Of a stretch of DNA of 64,000 nt, positions 44,399-53,329 are shown in pieces. The DNA comes from Rhodobacterales bacterium (GTDB lineage: Bacteria > Pseudomonadota > Alphaproteobacteria > Rhodobacterales > Rhodobacteraceae). The number at the start of each line of letters is the position of its first letter. Positions within the stretch are counted from its first letter, which is position 1. Position numbers and translations under genes: made by a program. The stretch is from NCBI GenBank assembly GCA_026400355.1, contig JAPLPE010000022.1:62001-126000 (forward strand), given 5' to 3'. Below the pieces are notes generated by a model. The model was not told where the DNA came from and made no database searches. It saw only the letters and a list, made by a program, of their open reading frames with translations.

Positions 44399-47300
44399 TC
44401 ACCCGATCTCGGCCAACCGCGCCAGGGCCGCCTTCAACTGCGCCTCTTCCTCTTCCCGCAGGTCGAGGTTCGCCCGCGCCTCGGCTACGACCTCGGCCGG
44501 GGCTGAGGCGACGAAGTTCGCGTTACCCAACCGCCCGCGCAGACCGCCAAGCTCCTTGCCCAGCTTCTCGATCGCCTTGGCGAGCCGCACTTTTTCGGCC
44601 CCCACGTCGATGATCGACGCCAGAGGCAGCGCGAATGTCGCCCCCGAGGTCGGCACCGTGTTCGCGCCCTTGGGCACCTCGGTCGTCTCGGTCAGGCTGT
44701 CGATCCGCGCGAGCCTGCGGATCAAAACCTCGTTGCGCGCCCAGGCTGACCGCGCCGCAGCATCCGCCTCAAGCTGCAGCACCGGCACATAAAGCCCCGC
44801 CGGCACGTTCATCTGCGCCCGGACCGACCGTACCCCTTCGATGAGCGAAATCGCCCAACGCATCTCGGCCTCGGCCGCCGGATCGACCAGTTCCGCGCCA
44901 TAGACAGGCCATCCGGCATGCGCCAGAAGCTTGCCCCGCGCCGCCGTCGCGCCCCAGAGATCCTCAGTGATGAAGGGCATGAACGGATGCAGCAGCACAA
45001 GACACTGGTCGAGCACCCAGCGCATCACCACCCGCGTCTCGCCCTTGGCCGCATCGTCGCCGTCCATCAGCAGGGGCTTGGCGAATTCTACATACCAGTC
45101 GCAGACCTTGCCCCAGACAAAGGCGTAAAGCGCATTGGCCGCATCGTTGAACCGATAGGCCGCGATCGCCGCGTCCACCTCTTCGCGGACCCGGCCGACC
45201 TCTCCGATGATCCAGCGGTTCACCGTCTGCCCAGCCTGTGGCACGGCTGCGGACGGCGGCAAATCGAACACCCCGTTCATTTCTGCAAAGCGGTGGGCGT
45301 TCCACAGCTTTGTGCCAAAGTTCCGGTTGCCCTTGATCTTGTCCGTCGAAAGCTTCGGGCTTCCACCCACCACGGCCAGCTGCGCCAGCGTGAAGCGCAG
45401 CGGATCAGCGCCGAGTTCGTCAATAATCTCGAGCGGGTCAATCACGTTGCCCCGCGTCTTGGACATCTTCTCGCCCTTCTCGTCCCGGACGAGGCCATGG
45501 AGATAGACTGTGTGGAACGGCACCTCGCCCACGACAGCAAGCTGCATCATCATCATCCGGGCAACCCAGAAGAACAGGATATCCGACCCGGTGACGAGCA
45601 CGTCGGTCGGGAAATACTTCTTCAGTTCCGGCGTGTTGTCGGGCCAGCCCAGCGTCCCGATCGGCCAAAGACCCGAGGAAAACCAGGTGTCGAGCACATC
45701 GGCATCGCGCCAGACCGGATAGACCAGATGCGTCGGATCGCCGTTCACGCCATAGTCGGCAAGGCTCTGGGCAAAGCGGTCCATCGCTTCCTGCTTGTCG
45801 GCAACCTCGACAATCCGCGCAGCGTGAAGCGGTGACGGCAGCGCGACATTGCCCGCGACAAAGGCGTCATGGACCGCGTCGAACGACGGCCCGCATTTGA
45901 AGACGGGCTCACGGTCTACAAACCCGGCCTCGCTCAGCAGTGTCATGATCTCCACGATATCAAGCGCACCGTCGCCCTCATCATCGGCAAAGTTGCCGGG
46001 ATCCAGGTTCAGCCCATACCAGACCGGGATCTGATGGCCCCACCACAGTTGGCGCGAAATGCACCAGGGTTCGATGTTTTCGAGCCAGTGGTAGTAGGTC
46101 TTTTCGCCCGACTCGGGGATGATCTTGGTCCGACCTTCGCGCACGGCGTCGAGCGCCGGACCCACGATCTTTGCCGTGTCGACGAACCACTGGTCCGTCA
46201 GCATAGGTTCGATCACGACCTTGGACCGATCGCCGAAGGGCTGCATGATCGGTTTGTCTTCGACCATGATCATCAGGCCGTCGGCGTCGATATCGGCCAC
46301 GACGGCCTTTCGCGCGGTAAAGCGGTCCAGTCCGCGATAGGCCTCGGGGACAAGGTTCAGCGCATCGACCTCGGATTCGTCCGCAGATGCGCCCCGCGCG
46401 ATTTCCTGCGCACGCACAGCCGCCTCGGCATAGGTCAGCCCGTCAGCCCGCATCGCGCCGCGTGTGTCCATCAGGCGGTATTTCGGAATGTTGTTCCGGT
46501 TCGCCACGCCATAATCGTTGAAATCATGCGCTCCGGTGATCTTGACCGCACCCGATCCGAAATCGGGATCGGGGTATTCGTCGGTGATGATGGGGATCAG
46601 ACGGCGGTGTTCCTTGGGCCCCACCGGAATCTCGCAGAGCATCCCCACGATGGGCGCGTAGCGTTTGTCGGACGGATGCACCGCAACGGCACCGTCGCCC
46701 AGCATCGTTTCGGGCCGGGTTGTGGCGATAGAGATATAGTCGCGCTCTTCCGAGAAGATGACATTGTCCTCTTCGTCGCGCTCCTCATAGGTATAGGTCG
46801 CCCCTCCCGCGAGCGGGTATTTGAAGTGCCACATATGGCCCGCGACCTCGGTATTCTCGACCTCGAGGTCGGAAATCGCAGTTTCGAAATGCGGGTCCCA
46901 GTTCACCAGACGCTTGCCGCGATAAATCAGGCCCTTGTCATACATGTCGACAAAGACGCGGATGACGGCGTCGTGGAAGTTCCCCTCCTCGCCCGTCGGC
47001 GCACCGGGCGCGCCCGACATGGTAAAGGCATTGCGCTCCCAGTCGCATGATGCGCCAAGCCGCTTGAGCTGGTTGACGATGGTGCCGCCGCTTTCGGCCT
47101 TCCACTCCCAGACCTTGCGCAGAAACGCCTCGCGCCCCATCTCCTGGCGGCGTGCATTGCCTTCTGCGGCCAGCTTGCGCTCGACCACCAGCTGCGTCGC
47201 GATCCCCGCATGGTCCTGCCCGGGCTGCCAGAGCGTGTCGAACCCCCGCATCCGGTGCCAGCGGATCAGGATATCCTGCAGCGTGTTGTTGAAGGCATGG

Positions 47301-47461
47301 CCCACATGGAGCGATCCGGTCACGTTGGGCGGCGGGATCATGATGGTAAAGGTCTCGGCCCGCGAGGCATTTGCCCCGGCCCGGAACGCGCCTGCCTTGT
47401 CCCAAAGCGCCGAGATCCGCGCTTCCGCCTCGGCCGGGTTGAAGGTCTTGTCCATCGTCAT
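44399..47461 (-). CDS. valS: Valyl-tRNA synthetase
   Basis: 1020 residues from ATG 47461 with AAGGGGTG upstream (another ATG two codons on). Class I motifs are [20 protein letters not shown] (HIGH region) near residue 43 and [13 protein letters not shown] (KMSKS region). The CP1 editing domain lies between, the anticodon-binding domain after, and a C-terminal coiled coil ([20 protein letters not shown]) at the end, as usual in ValS. It charges tRNA-Val and edits Thr. It stands alone, convergent with metF. Confidence 0.98.
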   Translation of the reverse strand: MTMDKTFNPAEAEARISALWDKAGAFRAGANASRAETFTIMIPPPNVTGSLHVGHAFNNTLQDILIRWHRMRGFDTLWQPGQDHAGIATQLVVERKLAAEGNARRQEMGREAFLRKVWEWKAESGGTIVNQLKRLGASCDWERNAFTMSGAPGAPTGEEGNFHDAVIRVFVDMYDKGLIYRGKRLVNWDPHFETAISDLEVENTEVAGHMWHFKYPLAGGATYTYEERDEEDNVIFSEERDYISIATTRPETMLGDGAVAVHPSDKRYAPIVGMLCEIPVGPKEHRRLIPIITDEYPDPDFGSGAVKITGAHDFNDYGVANRNNIPKYRLMDTRGAMRADGLTYAEAAVRAQEIARGASADESEVDALNLVPEAYRGLDRFTARKAVVADIDADGLMIMVEDKPIMQPFGDRSKVVIEPMLTDQWFVDTAKIVGPALDAVREGRTKIIPESGEKTYYHWLENIEPWCISRQLWWGHQIPVWYGLNLDPGNFADDEGDGALDIVEIMTLLSEAGFVDREPVFKCGPSFDAVHDAFVAGNVALPSPLHAARIVEVADKQEAMDRFAQSLADYGVNGDPTHLVYPVWRDADVLDTWFSSGLWPIGTLGWPDNTPELKKYFPTDVLVTGSDILFFWVARMMMMQLAVVGEVPFHTVYLHGLVRDEKGEKMSKTRGNVIDPLEIIDELGADPLRFTLAQLAVVGGSPKLSTDKIKGNRNFGTKLWNAHRFAEMNGVFDLPPSAAVPQAGQTVNRWIIGEVGRVREEVDAAIAAYRFNDAANALYAFVWGKVCDWYVEFAKPLLMDGDDAAKGETRVVMRWVLDQCLVLLHPFMPFITEDLWGATAARGKLLAHAGWPVYGAELVDPAAEAEMRWAISLIEGVRSVRAQMNVPAGLYVPVLQLEADAAARSAWARNEVLIRRLARIDSLTETTEVPKGANTVPTSGATFALPLASIIDVGAEKVRLAKAIEKLGKELGGLRGRLGNANFVASAPAEVVAEARANLDLREEEEAQLKAALARLAEIG

Positions 47462-47744
47462 GTCATCACCCCTTGCTGTCGCGGCCCCAGATACCCAAAG
47501 GGGGTCCAAAGGGAAAGAGCAACCACGAGACCGCCCTCGGGGAGAGTCGGGCGCTTTGTGACGGGCAGCGGGTGGCCTGCGATAACGTGGGTTTCAGGGG
47601 ACGGCTATTCCCGGCGTGTCGCCCCGTCCTGATTGACCCTTCGCCCTGAGCGGGAACAGCGGGGCTTCAGGTGGAAGCGCCGCTCCGCTGACGCGGGACC
47701 ATTTCTAACGATCCCGGTTCCGCAAGCCACAAAGAAGGCCAGCC

Positions 47745-47888
47745 CTTGCCAGGGCTGAGGCTGGCCAGACGCGGGGCGTCCGGCCGGAAAGCTGCACTAT
47801 GCTTGACCAAGGCAATGGCCTTGGTCAAGGGCGTACGGCGCGCCACTACACACCACCCGCATCATCTGCGTAGGTCGGGGTTCACCCC
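47745..47888. repeat. Dispersed repeat family B, copy 2, plus a family A palindrome
   Basis: This holds the second copy of the element at 5862-5955: GGCTGGCC, a GCGTCCGGCCGGAAA core, and a longer hairpin (TTGACCAAGGC 47803-47813 with GCCTTGGTCAA 47818-47828, loop AATG). A short family A hairpin (CGGGG-TTCA-CCCCG) follows at about 47876-47889. Both lie in the 561-base gap between valS and the coxL-like gene; nothing else is recognisable in 47462-48022. Confidence 0.65.
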
Positions 47889-48022
47889 GCCCCCCGAAAA
47901 GCGAGGCTGCGTGGTCCTCGCGGAACGAGCACCCTACACACAATAATTCCTTCCCCCACAACGCTTCCCTGCCCGCACATTCCGCACTACTCTCCCCTCG
48001 ACACACGTGATCGGAGAGCAGC

Positions 48023-50320
48023 ATGGAAAAGTTCGGCAAAGGCCAATCGGTTACCCGGGTCGAGGATCAGCGATTCCTGACCGGCAAGGGCCGCTATGTT
48101 GATGACATCGCCCCCGCCGATGCGCTGCATGCCTATTTCCTGCGCTCCAACGTCTCCCATGGTGAGATTCTCGACTGCGACATCGGCGCCGCCCGCGAAG
48201 CACCCGGCGTCCAACTGATCCTCACCGCCGACGACCTGCGCACCCAGGGCGTTCACATGGCGATGAAGGCGGAACGGGTGAAGAACCTTGACGGTTCCCG
48301 TGGTATCCACCCGGAACGCCCGCTCCTCGCCGGGCCCAAGGTCCGCTTTGTGGGCGAATGCATCGCCCTGATCGTGGCCGACAGCCTGACCGCAGCCAAG
48401 GACGCCGCCGAGATGATCGGCCTTGATATCCACATGCAGCCCGCCCATGTCGCCACCGCGATAGGCGGCCCGCAGATCCACCCCGAGGCGCCCGATAACC
48501 TCGCCTATGACTGGGGCATGGGGGACAAGGCCGCCGTGAACGCCGCACTCGCCAAGGCCGCACATGTCATCCGCCTGCACATCCCCGACAACCGCGTCAT
48601 CGTGAACTCGATGGAACCGCGTGGCGTCTTTGCCCAGATCGAGGACGGGCGGCTGCACGTCACCGTCAACGGTCAGGGCGTCTGGGGCCCCAAGAAGGAC
48701 CTTGCACGCCATCTCAAGATGGATGCCGAGGATATCCGAGTTACGACCCCTGATGTCGGCGGCGGTTTCGGGATGAAAGGCATGTGCTATCCTGAAATGA
48801 TCTGCGTGGCACATGCCGCCCGTGTTCTTGGCAAACCGGTCCGCTGGATGTCCGAACGGACCGAGGCGATGCTGTCCGACAATGCGGGCCGTGATCTGTG
48901 GTCTGATGCCGTTATGGGCTTTGACGCGAACCACCGCCTCATCGCCTATGGGATCGACTCGGTCGCCAACATGGGCGCCTACAATTCCCAGTATGCACAG
49001 GAAATCCAGACGACCCTGTTTTCGAAGGTCATGCCGGGCACCTATGACGTCCGTACCGTGTGGCTGGGCTGCAAGGGCGTGTTCACCAACACCACGCCGG
49101 TCGATGCTTATCGCGGCGCGGGCCGGCCTGAGGCGATCTTTGCGCTTGAGCGCATGATGGACTTTGCCGCCCGCAAGATGGGCGTAGACCCCTGGGAACT
49201 TCGCGGCATCAATTTCATCCGCCCCGACCAGTTTCCCTATGTCAGCGCGACCGGCGTCCCCTATGACGTGGGCGACTTCAACAGGGTGCTGACACGGGCC
49301 GATGACCTGTCCGACCGCGCGGGCTTTCCCGCCCGCCGTGCCGCATCGGAACGCAAGGGGCTCCTGCGGGGGCTGGGCTTGTGTTACTATATCGAAAGCA
49401 TTCTGGGCGATAAGGACGAAGCTGCAACCGTCGTCTATGCCGAGGATGGCACCGTGCAGATCCATGTCGGAACGCAGTCCAATGGTCAGGGGCACGAAAC
49501 CGTCTTTGCCCAGTTCCTTGCCGACCAGACCGGCATCCCTGCAGACCGCATCGTCGTCATGCAGGGCGACAGCGACCTGATCCCCACGGGCGGCGGCACG
49601 GGCGGCTCGCGCTCGGTCACCGTGCAGAACACGGCGACATTGGCCGCCGTGGAAAAGATGACGACCGCTTTCACCGCCTTCCTTGCCGATGCCGAAGGGG
49701 CCGACGCAGCAAAGATCAGCTTTGACGACGAACGCTTCCGCATTCCGGGGTCGAACCTGACCCCCACGATGCTCGACGTCGCCGAAATGGCCCGCGCTGT
49801 GGGCCGGACGGACCTTCTCCGCCACACGGCCAAGATCGAGCTTGTCGAACGGTCATTTCCCAACGGCGCCCATGTGGCCGAAGTCGAGGTTGATCCCGAA
49901 ACCGGCGTCGTGAAGGTCGTGAAATATTCAGTCGTCGACGATTTCGGCAATCTCATCAACCCGATGCTGGCGCAGGGTCAGGTCCACGGCGGGATTGCGC
50001 AGGGACTGGGGCAGGCGATCACCGAACGCACAGTCTATGACAGCGAAGGCCAGCTTCTGACCGCAACCTTCATGGACTATGCCATGCCCCGCGCCGATGA
50101 CATGCCCATGATCGCCTTCGCCTCGGAACCCACGCCGTCCGTCAACAACCCAATGGGCATGAAGGGCTGTGGCGAGGCTGGGACGGTCGGCGCGCTGGCC
50201 GCCGTGACCAATGCGCTGCAAGACGCGCTCTGGCCGATGGGCATCACGCAGATCGACATGCCCTTCACTCCGCAGCGCGTCTGGGCGCTGCTGCAAGAGC
50301 GGAGCGATGCCGCAGCTTGA
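48023..50320 (+). CDS. CoxL-like molybdenum hydroxylase large subunit (xanthine dehydrogenase family)
   Basis: 765 residues, normal for the molybdopterin-binding subunit of aldehyde oxidase/CO dehydrogenase-type enzymes. It starts VEDQRFLTGKGRYVDDI, has the cofactor region GGGFGMKG, and the C-terminal active-site GCGEAGT with the catalytic Glu. The active-site loop reads AYRGAGRPEA, not the AYRCSFR of true CO dehydrogenase, so this is a form II or general aldehyde/aromatic hydroxylase. No FAD (CoxM) or 2Fe-2S (CoxS) subunit is adjacent, so partners must be elsewhere. GGAGAG precedes the ATG. The DUF2235 gene overlaps its 3' end by 14 bases. Confidence 0.9.
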   Translation: MEKFGKGQSVTRVEDQRFLTGKGRYVDDIAPADALHAYFLRSNVSHGEILDCDIGAAREAPGVQLILTADDLRTQGVHMAMKAERVKNLDGSRGIHPERPLLAGPKVRFVGECIALIVADSLTAAKDAAEMIGLDIHMQPAHVATAIGGPQIHPEAPDNLAYDWGMGDKAAVNAALAKAAHVIRLHIPDNRVIVNSMEPRGVFAQIEDGRLHVTVNGQGVWGPKKDLARHLKMDAEDIRVTTPDVGGGFGMKGMCYPEMICVAHAARVLGKPVRWMSERTEAMLSDNAGRDLWSDAVMGFDANHRLIAYGIDSVANMGAYNSQYAQEIQTTLFSKVMPGTYDVRTVWLGCKGVFTNTTPVDAYRGAGRPEAIFALERMMDFAARKMGVDPWELRGINFIRPDQFPYVSATGVPYDVGDFNRVLTRADDLSDRAGFPARRAASERKGLLRGLGLCYYIESILGDKDEAATVVYAEDGTVQIHVGTQSNGQGHETVFAQFLADQTGIPADRIVVMQGDSDLIPTGGGTGGSRSVTVQNTATLAAVEKMTTAFTAFLADAEGADAAKISFDDERFRIPGSNLTPTMLDVAEMARAVGRTDLLRHTAKIELVERSFPNGAHVAEVEVDPETGVVKVVKYSVVDDFGNLINPMLAQGQVHGGIAQGLGQAITERTVYDSEGQLLTATFMDYAMPRADDMPMIAFASEPTPSVNNPMGMKGCGEAGTVGALAAVTNALQDALWPMGITQIDMPFTPQRVWALLQERSDAAA

Positions 50321-51419
50321 CAGGCTCCTTGGCCTTATCGACCGGCGCCCGCGCATCAAGGATACGCGGGGTCGTCACCGGGGGCCTGCGACCCATGTCA
50401 TCATCCTTGACGGGACCATGTCCTCGCTCGCGCCCGGGGCGGAAACCAACGCAGGCCTGACCTACAAGCTTTTGCGGGAAATGCGCGGGACGGTGAACCT
50501 GACGCTCTACTACGAGGCGGGCATCCAGTGGCGCGACTGGAAGGGCACGCTTGACGTGATGATGGGGCGCGGGATAAACCGCCAGATCGAACGCGCCTAT
50601 GGCGTCCTTGCCTCGCGTTATCATCCCGGCGACCGGATCATGCTGATCGGCTATTCCCGGGGGGCTTATGCCGTCCGGTCCCTTGCCGGGGTGGTCGACA
50701 TGGTGGGCCTCGTCCGCGCTGAGGAGGCGACGGTGCGCACGATCCGGACCGCCTATCGTCACTACCGCCTTGGCGCGCGCAGCAAGACGGTCGAGGTGTT
50801 CCGGGGCCTCTTCTGTCACCCCGAGGTCGAGATCGAGGCAGTTGGCGTCTGGGACACGGTCAAGGCGTTAGGCCTGCGCCTGCCGATTGTCTGGCGCTGG
50901 GCAGAAGCCGCGCATTCCTTTCACAATCACAACCTTGGCCGCCAGACTCGCAACGGGTTTCATGCCCTCGCCTTGCACGAAACGCGCGAAGCCTTTGCGC
51001 CGGTGATGTGGATAACCGACCCCGACAACCGGTGCAGGGTCGAGCAGGTCTGGTTCCGGGGCACCCATGGCGATATCGGAGGGCAGTTGTCTGGCGTCGA
51101 GGCGGCCCGCCCGCTGGCCAATATCCCGCTGGTCTGGCTGCTCGACCGGCTGGAATCCTGCGGCCTGCCGCTTCCGCCCGACTGGCGCCACCACTTTCCG
51201 CAGGACGCCGAGGCCCCCACCGTGGGCTCCTGGCTCGGCTGGGGCAAGCTCTTCCTGTCACGCCGCCACCGGATCATCGGTACAGATCCGACCGAACGTT
51301 TGCACGAAACCGTTGAGATTCGGGGCCGATGGCTCCAAAGGCTTGCCAACCGCGAAAGCCGCATACTTGCCCATCCGCCGCCCCAAGCAATGCCGGGAGG
51401 TCAGTTCGAAGGCCTCTGA
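50307..51419 (+). CDS. DUF2235 alpha/beta hydrolase (Tle1-like)
   Basis: 370 residues from ATG 50307, inside the end of the coxL-like gene with GGAG just before, so translation is coupled. DUF2235 features: ATHVIILDGTMSS near the start, GYSRGAYAVRSLAG near residue 115 with the GxSxG nucleophile Ser, GVWDTV near 178, and VWFRGTHGDIGG near 250 with the likely catalytic His. Tle1 phospholipases of type VI secretion share this fold, but no secretion or VgrG gene is near. It probably acts on a lipid or other ester in the cytoplasm. Co-transcription with a molybdenum hydroxylase has no obvious logic. Confidence 0.85.
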   Translation: MPQLDRLLGLIDRRPRIKDTRGRHRGPATHVIILDGTMSSLAPGAETNAGLTYKLLREMRGTVNLTLYYEAGIQWRDWKGTLDVMMGRGINRQIERAYGVLASRYHPGDRIMLIGYSRGAYAVRSLAGVVDMVGLVRAEEATVRTIRTAYRHYRLGARSKTVEVFRGLFCHPEVEIEAVGVWDTVKALGLRLPIVWRWAEAAHSFHNHNLGRQTRNGFHALALHETREAFAPVMWITDPDNRCRVEQVWFRGTHGDIGGQLSGVEAARPLANIPLVWLLDRLESCGLPLPPDWRHHFPQDAEAPTVGSWLGWGKLFLSRRHRIIGTDPTERLHETVEIRGRWLQRLANRESRILAHPPPQAMPGGQFEGL

Positions 51420-51554
51420 CCCCGGCGACCGTCGGACAAATAAATGGCGACCGCAAACAGACAACAGGCCAAAGAAGGCACGTCCACCTTTCAAGGGGCG
51501 GGCGCGGCGCGAAATGGCCCCGTTCGCGTTCCCGCGAACGGGGCCCCTGGTCGT

Positions 51555-52445
51555 TCAGCGTTCCAGACGCGCCAGACGCGCATCCATGTCGATCAGCCGG
51601 AGCGTCAGTTCTTCGACCTGGGTCAGAAGCAGCCGGTTCATCGCCACAAGGTCCACCCCCACTGCGCGCATTTCTGCGGCCGAGGGGATTCCTGGCAGGT
51701 GACGCCTGGCAGCAATGTGTTCGGCCACTTCATTCAGCGGGGCAAGCGTGTAGTCCGGGTCAAACACATAGTCCGCCGTCTGCACAACTGCTCCATTGAT
51801 GCGGATCGCGCCGTCGCCGGCGTCGATATGAATCGTCGTGCGACCCTCGCTGTCGCGCAGGTCGATGTCACCTCCGGCACCCTCCCCGCCCAGAAGGATG
51901 TTCGCGGCACCGCCATCAAGATGAATCCTCAACCGTCCATCGTCCGAGAAAAGCCCGATATCCCCGTTGTGCGTGCCGCCGCCCAACCGGAGATTGCCGT
52001 CACCACCATCAAGATAAACGGACTGCAGTCCGCTGGCATCAAGCAGAGAGATATCGCCGTCCGTACCGGCCCCACCGATCAGCAGGTTGCCTTCCCCGCC
52101 GTCCAGACGCACCGTCAGAACGCCGTCCTGATTCATCAGCACAAGGTCACCCTGCGCCCCGGCGCCGCCAACGCTGAGATTGGCCGAACCGCCGTCAATA
52201 TGAATCGTCCTGATGCCTTCGTTGTTAAGGACAACGATGTCGCCCTCGGCCTCATGGCCTCCGACCGTGATGTTGGCGCTGCCGCCATCAAGGTGAATGG
52301 TCTGGCCTGCCTCTGTATTCAGCAGCGCGATATCGCCTTCCGAGCCGCCGCCGCCCAACACGAAGTTCGCTTTGGCTCCGTCGATATGCGCGACGACGGT
52401 GCCGTCCTCGTTCACAACGGTAATGCCGGTATGTTGTTCGCTCAT
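51555..52445 (-). CDS. 31-residue-repeat beta-solenoid-like protein with tail-fibre-like C-terminus
   Basis: 296 residues from ATG 52445 (GGAGG seven bases upstream). Residues about 8-225 are seven tandem 31-residue repeats of the form [ILV]LNxxGxxTIHLDGG, then xANLxVGGxGxxGDI (two parts of one unit), Gly/Asp-rich with alternating hydrophobics, as in a right-handed beta-solenoid. The last 70 residues (YVFDPDYTLAPLNEVAEHI, RHLPGIPSAAEM, VDLVAMNRLLLTQVEELTLR) match the C-terminal region of tail-fibre-domain proteins that end in a trimeric coiled coil after an S74-like fold. No signal peptide and no phage genes are nearby. The function is unknown; a trimeric surface or tail-spike-like fibre is my inference. 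The repeat type itself I do not recognise. Confidence 0.75.
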   Translation of the reverse strand: MSEQHTGITVVNEDGTVVAHIDGAKANFVLGGGGSEGDIALLNTEAGQTIHLDGGSANITVGGHEAEGDIVVLNNEGIRTIHIDGGSANLSVGGAGAQGDLVLMNQDGVLTVRLDGGEGNLLIGGAGTDGDISLLDASGLQSVYLDGGDGNLRLGGGTHNGDIGLFSDDGRLRIHLDGGAANILLGGEGAGGDIDLRDSEGRTTIHIDAGDGAIRINGAVVQTADYVFDPDYTLAPLNEVAEHIAARRHLPGIPSAAEMRAVGVDLVAMNRLLLTQVEELTLRLIDMDARLARLER

Positions 52446-52840
52446 TCTGCATCCTCCATATGCCGATTGCAGTTCGGACTTCATCCCGGGACTGTATCGG
52501 CATCGTGAAGGATTCCTCGATTCTTGGTCTCAACCCTCCAACTCTGGACAGAGGTCGGGCAACGACCAGCATCATCGGAACGCCCAAGACGGGAATTACA
52601 CTGCCGCCGCCCCAATCAGTGGACACCAACTGATTGTAATTCTCAGGTGGACCGCCAGCGACGACCAAGATGGCACCACCCAGACTCCCGTCGAACGATC
52701 TGCATCAGGAAACATTGAACCAAAGTCTCGCTCCATCCGTTTCAGATCTTAGCCGATCAAATCAAGTCACGTTGCCTGTCCCGACCGACAGGAGCAGCAG
52801 GTCGCAAGACCGGGAACGCGGGCCTGGCCGTCCCAAATCA
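52446..52840. other. 395-base stretch without recognisable gene
   Basis: Upstream of the repeat protein and downstream of the ferredoxin gene, this stretch is less GC-rich than its surroundings. Beyond the ribosome binding site of the repeat-protein gene I find no gene, RNA or convincing promoter. Short open frames here lack start signals. Confidence 0.5.
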
Positions 52841-53233
<393 letters not shown>

Positions 53234-53329
53234 TCACAGGCCTCAGGGTGCGTTCAATCGCTGTCTGTTTCCGCGGCAGGTGATCTCCTGTAACGAGCCG
53301 GCAAACGACTCATGCCCAAGGATATCGCC

